NCBI GenBank assembly: GCA_005887855.1
Contig: VBQB01000024.1
Location: 1 to 5,377 of the forward strand
Origin: Verrucomicrobiota bacterium
Lineage (GTDB): Bacteria > Verrucomicrobiota > Verrucomicrobiae > Chthoniobacterales > UBA10450
Reading direction: 5' to 3'
Length of the DNA stretch: 5,377 bases
Every line of letters begins with the position of its first letter. Positions within the stretch are counted from its first letter, which is position 1. The translations under genes were made by a program, and so were the position numbers. Below the pieces are notes generated by a model. That model did not search any database and was not told where the DNA came from. It was given only the letters and a program-made list of their open reading frames with translations. Shown here piece by piece: positions 1-4,982 of this stretch.

Positions 1-60
1 CACCCGTTACCTGCAGCCCACGGGCCATCGCTCGCGCCACTAACAGCAAAGCACATGATT

Positions 61-207
61 GGATAGCGCACGCGTCTCGCGTGTTGACAATGGCGTCCTC
101 GCCATCGCCAACTTTTCTAAACGGTCACAACCCTTCCGCGTTGCGGCACAATGAAAAGCTTGTTGCGGCGAGACACCGCAACCAGCCCGCCGCGGTGGGC
201 GCTACCC
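61..207. repeat. Hairpin-rich palindromic region, possible decayed REPIN-like element
   Basis: The ends are an imperfect 9-bp inverted repeat (GGATAGCGC at 61-69, GCGCTACCC at 199-207, 8 of 9 matching). Just inside the left end, ATAG (63-66) is followed by a hairpin, CACGCG-TCT-CGCGTG (69-83), that has a 3-nt loop in the same register as in the two clearer elements of this window. On the right, GCCCGC-CGCG-GTGGGC (185-200, one G-T wobble) precedes CTAC (202-205). Between them lie ATGGCG-TCCT-CGCCAT (90-105), a 4-bp hairpin (136-146) and GTTGCGG-7 nt-CCGCAAC (162-182). The reading as a degraded member of the same repeat class is inference. The region could also be a cluster of unrelated hairpins. 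I see no convincing gene in 1-268, and 1-60 shows nothing recognisable. Confidence 0.45.
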
Positions 208-233
208 AGATCTGGTTCGAACACGCGCTGCCA

Positions 234-262
234 TTGACCGCATTCACTGGTCAGACTACGAT
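234..262 (+). promoter_or_regulatory. Candidate sigma70-type promoter of lat
   Basis: A -35 box TTGACC (234-239, five of six consensus bases) is separated by exactly 17 nt from a -10 box TACGAT (257-262, four of six). The expected transcription start is about 268-270, on the first ATG of lat at 269. The message would therefore be leaderless or nearly so, which fits the absence of a purine-rich Shine-Dalgarno sequence upstream. A short dyad, TGACC-N9-GGTCA (235-253), overlaps the -35 box and spacer and could be an operator, but the half-sites are only 5 bp. Identified by eye from consensus and spacing only. Confidence 0.45.
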
Positions 263-268
263 CAACGG

Positions 269-1663
269 ATGAGTATGCCATCCATGCTCACCGAAGCGGT
301 CCCTGGTCGGGGCCGCACCGGAGCAAAGAAAAAAAACAAAAAACCTGCGGACGCTTTGCGCGTTCTTAAAAATCTTGAGCAACACATTTTGCTCGACGGC
401 TTCCGTATCGTTATCGATTTGGAAAAGAGCCGCGGCTCATATTTGTACGACGCGGCCAGCGGACGCCGGTTGATCGATCTTTACGGATTTTTCGGCTCGA
501 TGCCGGTTGGGTTCAATCATCCACGCTTCGATGATCCCGATGTAGAACGCGATCTGTTACGTGCGGCTAAAGCGAAGGTCGCAAACTCCGATATTTATTC
601 GGAAAGCTATGCGGAATTTGTAGATACTTTTGCGCGGATTGTCGGATTGCCGCCGCTCGAACGCTATCTCTTCATCGAAGGCGGCGCGCTTGCCGTCGAG
701 AATTGTTTGAAAGCAGCGATGGATTGGAAAGTGCGCAAAAATGTTGCCGCGGGCCATGGGGAGCGTGGCACGAAGACGTTGCATTTCCGTCACGCCTTTC
801 ACGGACGCAGCGGCTATACGATGAGCCTCACCAATACCGATCCCCGCAAAACGGATTTGTTCGCCAAGTTCGATTGGCCGCGCGTTTCAAATCCGTCCAT
901 TGATTTTTCGCTCGAGGAATCCGAGCGCGAAGCGGATGTCATCGAGCGAGAGAAAAAATCCGAAGCCGAGATTCGCGAGCACATTGCCAGAGACAAGATG
1001 GACATTTGCGCCATCATCATCGAGCCGATCCAAGGCGAGGGCGGAGATAACCATTTCCGCGGGGAATGGCTGCAAACGCTTCGACGAATTTGCGATGAAA
1101 ATGAAATCCTCCTCATCTTCGACGAAATACAGTGCGGCATGGGTGCAACGGGGCGCAACTGGTGCTGCGAACATTTCAATGTCTTGCCCGACCTGCTCGC
1201 GTTTGGAAAAAAGGCGCAGGTCTGTGGCGTGATGGCCGGTCCACGCCTCGACGAAGTGAAGGATAATGCGTTTCGCTTATCCAGCCGGCTGAACTCAACC
1301 TGGGGCGGAAATTTCACTGATATGGTGCGCTCGACCCATTTCCTGCGCATCATCGAGGAAGAACATCTTGTCGAGAACGCCGCGAAAGTGGGCGCATACT
1401 TCTTGGATCAACTCCGCGATTTGCAACGCGAGGAACCAATGATCTCCGCCGCGCGCGGCCGGGGTCTCTTTCTTGCATTCGATCTTCCCGATCCGGAGAC
1501 CCGCGAAGAATTTTGGAAAGGTCTTTTCGATCTTGGCGTTCTAACGCTTCGTTCCGGCGAAGGCTCCATCCGGTTCCGGCCTGCGCTCGATATCACCGCC
1601 GAAGTTATCGATGAAGCTATGGATTTGATGCGGCAATATTGCCGGCAACGAAAAATGAAGTAG
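269..1663 (+). CDS. lat: L-lysine 6-transaminase (lysine epsilon-aminotransferase)
   Basis: This cytosolic, PLP-dependent class III aminotransferase moves the epsilon-amino group of L-lysine to 2-oxoglutarate, giving 2-aminoadipate 6-semialdehyde (which cyclises to piperideine-6-carboxylate) and glutamate. The 464-residue protein is collinear with Mycobacterium tuberculosis LAT (about 449 aa) as I recall it. Visible motifs include FIEGGALAVEN (135-145), AFHGRSGYT (176-184, Arg180 probably binding the substrate carboxylate), EPIQGEGGD (252-260, Glu257 matching the LAT switch glutamate), FDE (Asp285, PLP pyridine nitrogen), AFGKKAQVCG (311-320, Lys314 as the Schiff-base lysine) and LNSTWGGN (341-348, Thr344 at the phosphate-binding position). 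The N-terminus is longer than in the mycobacterial enzyme and holds a lysine cluster at 20-25. ATG codons at 269, 275 and 284 are all possible starts. I keep 269 because it coincides with the predicted transcript start. The stop TAG lies inside the adjoining repeat. The next gene performs the following pathway step. The family assignment is very secure. Confidence 0.95.
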   Translation: MSMPSMLTEAVPGRGRTGAKKKNKKPADALRVLKNLEQHILLDGFRIVIDLEKSRGSYLYDAASGRRLIDLYGFFGSMPVGFNHPRFDDPDVERDLLRAAKAKVANSDIYSESYAEFVDTFARIVGLPPLERYLFIEGGALAVENCLKAAMDWKVRKNVAAGHGERGTKTLHFRHAFHGRSGYTMSLTNTDPRKTDLFAKFDWPRVSNPSIDFSLEESEREADVIEREKKSEAEIREHIARDKMDICAIIIEPIQGEGGDNHFRGEWLQTLRRICDENEILLIFDEIQCGMGATGRNWCCEHFNVLPDLLAFGKKAQVCGVMAGPRLDEVKDNAFRLSSRLNSTWGGNFTDMVRSTHFLRIIEEEHLVENAAKVGAYFLDQLRDLQREEPMISAARGRGLFLAFDLPDPETREEFWKGLFDLGVLTLRSGEGSIRFRPALDITAEVIDEAMDLMRQYCRQRKMK

Positions 1664-1717
1664 CGCAAGCGTCGCGCTTGCGGTTTAGCAATTTCGCAAG
1701 CCGGAGGCTCGCGCTAC
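1660..1717. repeat. REPIN-like double-hairpin repeat between lat and the ALDH7 gene
   Basis: This 58-nt element is GTAG (1660-1663), a 19-nt hairpin CGCAAGCG-TCG-CGCTTGCG (1664-1682, perfect 8-bp stem), a 12-nt spacer, a second 19-nt hairpin CGCAAGCC-GGA-GGCTCGCG (1695-1713, one T-G-type mismatch) and CTAC (1714-1717). The halves are inverted copies of each other, matching at 19 of 23 positions, so it can fold as two small hairpins or one long one. GTAG next to a palindrome, doubled in inverted orientation, is the known REP/REPIN layout mobilised by RAYT transposases. Assigning it to that class is inference. The element supplies the TAG stop of lat and fills nearly all of the intergenic gap, so it may affect lat mRNA stability or dampen expression of the downstream gene. 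Confidence 0.8.
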
Positions 1718-1725
1718 ATTTCAAT

Positions 1726-3264
1726 ATGCAAACGGTTCTTGATAAGCTCGGCATCGCTGACGAAAACCGCGGCGTCTTCTGCGGTGAATGGCGCGGGGAA
1801 GGTGGCAAGATCAACAAGATCTCACCAATCGATGGGCGCCGATTAGCCAGCGTGCAGACCGCTTCGGACAAAGACTACGAAATCGCGATCACACGGGCGC
1901 AGGAAGCGTTTCTAAAATGGCGTGTAACGCCGGGCCCCGTGCGGGGCGAAACGGTGAGGAAACTTGGCAACGCCCTGCGCGATTTGAAGCACGAGCTCGG
2001 CGAACTCGTCACGCTGGAGACCGGAAAAATCCTTGCTGAAGGCGAAGGCGAAGTGCAGGAGATGATCGACATCTGCGATCTGGCCGTTGGCCAGTCCCGC
2101 ATGCTCTATGGCCTGACGATTCAATCGGAGAGAAAAGATCATCGTTTAATGGAGCAATGGCATCCGCTCGGCGTCGTTGCGGTGATCACTGCGTTTAATT
2201 TTCCGGTCGCCGTCTGGTCATGGAATGCCGCGCTCGCCGCAGTTTGCGGCGACGCCACGGTTTGGAAGCCATCGGAAAAAACGCCACTTACCGCAATTGC
2301 GGTCACAAAAATCGCGGAGCGCGTCTGCCGCGAGACGGGCGCGGACCCGGCGATTTTCACTTTGCTGATCGGCGACCGCAAGACGGTTGGCCAAAAACTG
2401 GCGGATGACGCGCGGATCCCATTAGTCTCGGCGACCGGCTCGGTGAACATGGGTTTGAACGTGGCGAAAACAGTGCACGGCCGCTTAGGCAGAACGATCA
2501 TGGAACTTGGCGGCAACAATGCGCTCATCGTTGCACCAAGTGCCGACATCGACATGGCGACGCAATCGATCTTCTTTGGCGCAGTGGGCACGGCGGGACA
2601 GCGCTGCACATCCACGCGGCGCGTGATCATGCACGAGTCGGTTGCTTCGAAAGTCCGGAATAAACTCCTCGCCGCTTACAAGAGTTTGCCGATCGGGAAT
2701 CCACTCGATAGGAAAACCGTGATGGGTCCACTCATCGACAAAAGCGCTGTCGATCTTGTCCAGCATTCCATCCAGCGGCTAAAAGACGAGGGCGGCGAAA
2801 TCCTCTACGGCGGCCAACGGCTCAGCGTTCCCGGCGACTGCTATATGAAGCCTTGCCTGGCGACCGCAAAGCCGGGTTTTGAAATTGTGCAGCACGAAAC
2901 GTTCGGGCCGCTGCTTTATCTGATGACATATCGCGATTTTGATGAAGCCATCGCGATCCACAACAACGTGCCGCAAGGTTTGACCTCGTCGATTTTCACG
3001 AGCGACGTGCGCGAGGCTGAAAGGTTCGTTAGCGCGGTCGGAAGCGATTGCGGAATTGCCAATGTGAACACCGGGACAAGCGGCGCGGAGATCGGCGGCG
3101 CATTCGGCGGCGAGAAAAATACCGGCGGCGGCCGTGAGAGCGGGAGCGATTGCTGGAAGAGTTACATGCGCCGCCAGACGAACACGATCAATTTTTCCAA
3201 TGAGCTTCCGCTCGCGCAGGGAATCCAGTTCGGCAGCCCCGACGACGGCAGCGCGACGGCGTGA
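1726..3264 (+). CDS. Aldehyde dehydrogenase, ALDH7/antiquitin type: 2-aminoadipate 6-semialdehyde dehydrogenase
   Basis: This NAD(P)+-dependent oxidation of 2-aminoadipate 6-semialdehyde to 2-aminoadipate is the step after LAT. The 512-residue product closely resembles human ALDH7A1 (antiquitin) in length and motifs. It has TAFNFP (155-160, Asn158 in the oxyanion hole), WKPSE (180-184, cofactor binding), ELGGNNA (260-266, Glu260 general base), GQRCTSTRR (291-299, Cys294 nucleophile), ETFGP (391-395) and the antiquitin signature from TSGAEIGGAFGGEK (451-464) through GGGRESGSD (467-475) to PLAQGI (495-500). Glu112 and Arg293 align with ALDH7A1 Glu121 and Arg301, which hold the aminoadipate head group, so the substrate call is better than generic. 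An in-frame ATG at 1639 would overlap lat and translate the repeat, so I prefer 1726. No Shine-Dalgarno sits at normal spacing. The nearest GGAGG (1703-1707) is 18 nt away and inside a hairpin. It is probably cotranscribed with lat. Bacterial equivalents are called amaB or pcd, so I leave the symbol empty. Confidence 0.93.
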   Translation: MQTVLDKLGIADENRGVFCGEWRGEGGKINKISPIDGRRLASVQTASDKDYEIAITRAQEAFLKWRVTPGPVRGETVRKLGNALRDLKHELGELVTLETGKILAEGEGEVQEMIDICDLAVGQSRMLYGLTIQSERKDHRLMEQWHPLGVVAVITAFNFPVAVWSWNAALAAVCGDATVWKPSEKTPLTAIAVTKIAERVCRETGADPAIFTLLIGDRKTVGQKLADDARIPLVSATGSVNMGLNVAKTVHGRLGRTIMELGGNNALIVAPSADIDMATQSIFFGAVGTAGQRCTSTRRVIMHESVASKVRNKLLAAYKSLPIGNPLDRKTVMGPLIDKSAVDLVQHSIQRLKDEGGEILYGGQRLSVPGDCYMKPCLATAKPGFEIVQHETFGPLLYLMTYRDFDEAIAIHNNVPQGLTSSIFTSDVREAERFVSAVGSDCGIANVNTGTSGAEIGGAFGGEKNTGGGRESGSDCWKSYMRRQTNTINFSNELPLAQGIQFGSPDDGSATA

Positions 3265-3267
3265 TTT

Positions 3268-3326
3268 CTGTAGGGGACGCTGTTAGCGTCCCGATCGGAT
3301 TGGGAAGCAAACTGCTTCCCCTACAG
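3268..3326. repeat. REPIN-like double-hairpin repeat between convergent genes
   Basis: The core runs GTAG (3270-3273), a 19-nt hairpin GGGACGCT-GTT-AGCGTCCC (3274-3292, perfect 8-bp stem), a 9-nt spacer, a second hairpin GGGAAGCA-AAC-TGCTTCCC (3302-3320, perfect 8-bp stem) and CTAC (3321-3324). CT and AG extend the outer pairing at each side. The stem sequences are unrelated to the repeat at 1660-1717, but hairpin length, loop length and flanking tetranucleotides are identical in layout. It starts 3 nt after the stop of the ALDH7 gene and ends 16 nt before the stop of the opposing MmgE/PrpD gene. It could therefore act as a bidirectional transcription or mRNA 3'-end block, although there is no T-tract typical of an intrinsic terminator. 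Confidence 0.82.
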
Positions 3327-3342
3327 ATGCGCAGAGGATGTT

Positions 3343-4779
3343 TTAGGCGTGAGCCGTGGTCAGCTCAAAGAGTCCACCAAGGTTCCCGGCAGTCTCAATA
3401 CTCATGATGAAGGTCTGCAACTTTTTGCATTGATCCTTGCCAATCACATCGCCGCCCAGGGCCGTGAATTTTACCGCGATTTCTTCCTCGGTCATCGGAT
3501 CGCGCGGATCGCCCTTGGGAACATCGACCCGGGTGGAGTGTGACGCGCCGCTGTTGGTGGTGATGGTGACACGACTCGGCTGAAATTTTGGGAAGAGAGC
3601 TTCGAATTCCTGATTGGCGACCACTTTCACCTTGTCCATGATTGGAATGAGCGCCTTATCACGCACGCGCTCTTCTCGGAATTGCAGCGGCGTCACCATG
3701 CCGTCCGCCAATCCAACGGCCATGCAATAAGGCAATGAATGATCGGCGGTTTCCTTGGAGGTCGGTCGATACTTGTGCGGATCGCCAAGAATGTCCGCGG
3801 CGCGTGCGATCACTTCCACTTTGATTTCCTTAACGTCGTCAGCCTTGATGTTATGTTCCTTGACCGTCTTCATCATTGCGGTGAGCGGCGAGTGGCTGAG
3901 CGCTTCGATCGGGAAACTCTTCATACCGCAATCGACAATGCGATAGTGAGACTCCCGCGAGTTGGGAAGATCCTTCACCAGCGCCTCGCCGTCGAAAGTG
4001 GCTGGTTGTCCTTTGTATTGCACATGCTTGAACACGGCAAAGAGTCCCTCCTTGCCATCGATGATGTGTTCAGGCCCGGAAAATCCATCGCGCGCCAGAA
4101 GTGCGCTCTCGGCGCCCATACGACCCGCCCACGGATCGACTGTGTTTTTCATGTTGGTCAGCTTGCCCGCCGTCACCGCACCCGGACAAAATGTTCGCGC
4201 CGCGCTGATGCCGATCGCGGATACCATTTGCTCTGGCGCGAGATTCAGCACGCGACCCGCCGCGACCGGCGCCGCGAACGCGCTCAATGTCGCATGATGC
4301 CAGCCGTATTCGCGCACGCCAGGCCGGCCGATTTCGCAAAGACGCATTTCAATCTCGTAGGCGATGATGGTGGCCAGAATCAGATCTTTCCCGCTCAAAC
4401 CTTCGCTTTCGCAGAGTGCCAGCGGCGCGGCGATGAGATCGCTCGGATGACACGGATCGGCTTTCCAATAAATGTCGTTGTAATCCATCGCGCGGATCAT
4501 ATGGCCGTTCAAAAACGCCGCATCGACCGGATTGGTCTTGAAGCCGGAGACGAATGCGGTGGCTTTGCCATTGCCACCGGACATTGTGCGATAATGCTTG
4601 AGCAAAATCTTCGCGTCATCCTGCTGACTGCCGCCCAGCGCGCAGCCGATAGAGTCGAACCAAAATAATTTTGCCGCTTGAATCGCCGCCGGGGAAAGAT
4701 GCTCATATTTGAGAGCCCAAGCCCACTCAGCGATGGTGTGCGAAAGAAGACGCTTCGATTCGGTTGGATGGTCTGACAT
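3343..4779 (-). CDS. MmgE/PrpD family protein (2-methylcitrate dehydratase-like)
   Basis: The 478-residue protein belongs to the MmgE/PrpD family, which includes 2-methylcitrate dehydratase and cis-aconitate decarboxylase. Members have an all-helical domain carrying most of the active site and a smaller alpha/beta lid. By alignment from memory with human cis-aconitate decarboxylase, Asp99 and His111 (in the MDYND to CHPSD stretch, 98-114), Lys211, His296 (after KSFP, 287-290) and Tyr351 occupy active-site positions. Thr97 of that enzyme is replaced by Ile103, and two residues are inserted before CHPSD. Family and fold are therefore well supported, but the substrate is not: methylcitrate, another 2-hydroxy tricarboxylate or something else. 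The ATG at 4777-4779 is preceded only by a weak purine run (AGAGAA). No prp partner genes are visible, and the gene converges on the lysine module, so it is probably a separate transcription unit. I see no good promoter upstream. Confidence 0.88.
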   Translation of the reverse strand: MSDHPTESKRLLSHTIAEWAWALKYEHLSPAAIQAAKLFWFDSIGCALGGSQQDDAKILLKHYRTMSGGNGKATAFVSGFKTNPVDAAFLNGHMIRAMDYNDIYWKADPCHPSDLIAAPLALCESEGLSGKDLILATIIAYEIEMRLCEIGRPGVREYGWHHATLSAFAAPVAAGRVLNLAPEQMVSAIGISAARTFCPGAVTAGKLTNMKNTVDPWAGRMGAESALLARDGFSGPEHIIDGKEGLFAVFKHVQYKGQPATFDGEALVKDLPNSRESHYRIVDCGMKSFPIEALSHSPLTAMMKTVKEHNIKADDVKEIKVEVIARAADILGDPHKYRPTSKETADHSLPYCMAVGLADGMVTPLQFREERVRDKALIPIMDKVKVVANQEFEALFPKFQPSRVTITTNSGASHSTRVDVPKGDPRDPMTEEEIAVKFTALGGDVIGKDQCKKLQTFIMSIETAGNLGGLFELTTAHA

Positions 4780-4823
4780 GGTTTCTGTTCTCTTGGTTTA
4801 TGAACGTGGTCGGGGCTGGACAG

Positions 4824-4866
4824 ATTTCAAGCCGTGCCCCGCGGTGACGCGGGGCAAGGCCGAAAT
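4824..4866. repeat. Strong stem-loop with GTGA tetraloop in the divergent intergenic region
   Basis: A perfect 9-bp GC-rich stem, TGCCCCGCG (4835-4843) pairing with CGCGGGGCA (4848-4856), closes a GTGA loop (4844-4847), which in RNA is a GNRA-type tetraloop on the + strand. One G-A mismatch below it, GCC/GGC (4831-4833 with 4858-4860) continues the stem. After a small asymmetric bulge, ATTTC/GAAAT (4824-4828 with 4862-4866) adds 5 bp. There is no GTAG boundary and no T-tract, so it differs from the two REPIN-like elements and is not a standard terminator. It may be another dispersed palindromic repeat, part of the leader of the rightward gene, or part of the MmgE/PrpD upstream region. Those roles are inference. 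Confidence 0.6.
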
Positions 4867-4930
4867 GAATTGAGGCTGCGCAACAAGAATGACGCGACGG
4901 GTCAAGCGCGGCTCGTAAGGTGGGCGCAAT

Positions 4931-4939
4931 TGGAATAAT
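4931..4939 (+). promoter_or_regulatory. Weak candidate extended -10 for the rightward membrane-protein gene
   Basis: TGG followed by AATAAT (4934-4939, five of six -10 consensus bases) has the form of an extended -10 element. There is no recognisable -35 box at 16-18 nt upstream. Transcription would start near 4946, leaving a leader of about 37 nt before the ATG at 4983. The evidence is a single short motif, so this is only a candidate. Apart from this and the stem-loop at 4824-4866, the 203-nt divergent region shows nothing I can name. Confidence 0.25.
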
Positions 4940-4982
4940 GCTGGCCTTGCTCGTACGTTGACGGTGTGGCAAAAGCAACGCG

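Noticed and set aside
84..89. Perfect TTGACA -35 box
   Set aside because: No acceptable -10 hexamer lies at 15-19 nt, and the motif sits among hairpins. The 234-262 pair is much better placed for lat.
81..272. 63-codon open frame whose stop overlaps the lat start (ATGA)
   Set aside because: It starts with GTG inside a hairpin, has no ribosome binding site, reads through the palindromic region and the lat promoter, and has low-complexity residues with no recognisable family.
814..1353. 179-codon open frame antisense to lat
   Set aside because: It is opposite conserved LAT motifs, rich in Ser and Arg, and resembles no known protein.
1639..1725. Upstream in-frame ATG extending the aldehyde dehydrogenase by 29 residues
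   Set aside because: It overlaps the end of lat, and the extension is a translation of the repeat. ALDH7 proteins normally begin near the 1726 start.
1660..3326. CRISPR-like or riboswitch interpretation of the hairpin elements
   Set aside because: The two elements have different sequences, no spacer-repeat periodicity exists, and each lies at the 3' end of a gene and not in a leader. A REPIN-type repeat explains them better.
3739..4668. 309-codon open frame antisense to the MmgE/PrpD gene
   Set aside because: It lies wholly opposite a well-supported gene. Its composition (rich in Arg, His, Cys) and lack of family resemblance mark it as a shadow frame of GC-rich coding DNA.
4958..4963. TTGACG as a -35 box for the rightward membrane-protein gene
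   Set aside because: The matching -10 position would fall on the start codon region (near 4981) and does not resemble TATAAT.
4727..4978. 83-codon minus-strand frame covering the intergenic stem-loop
   Set aside because: It runs through the palindrome and overlaps the start of the MmgE/PrpD gene in another frame, with no sign of a real product.
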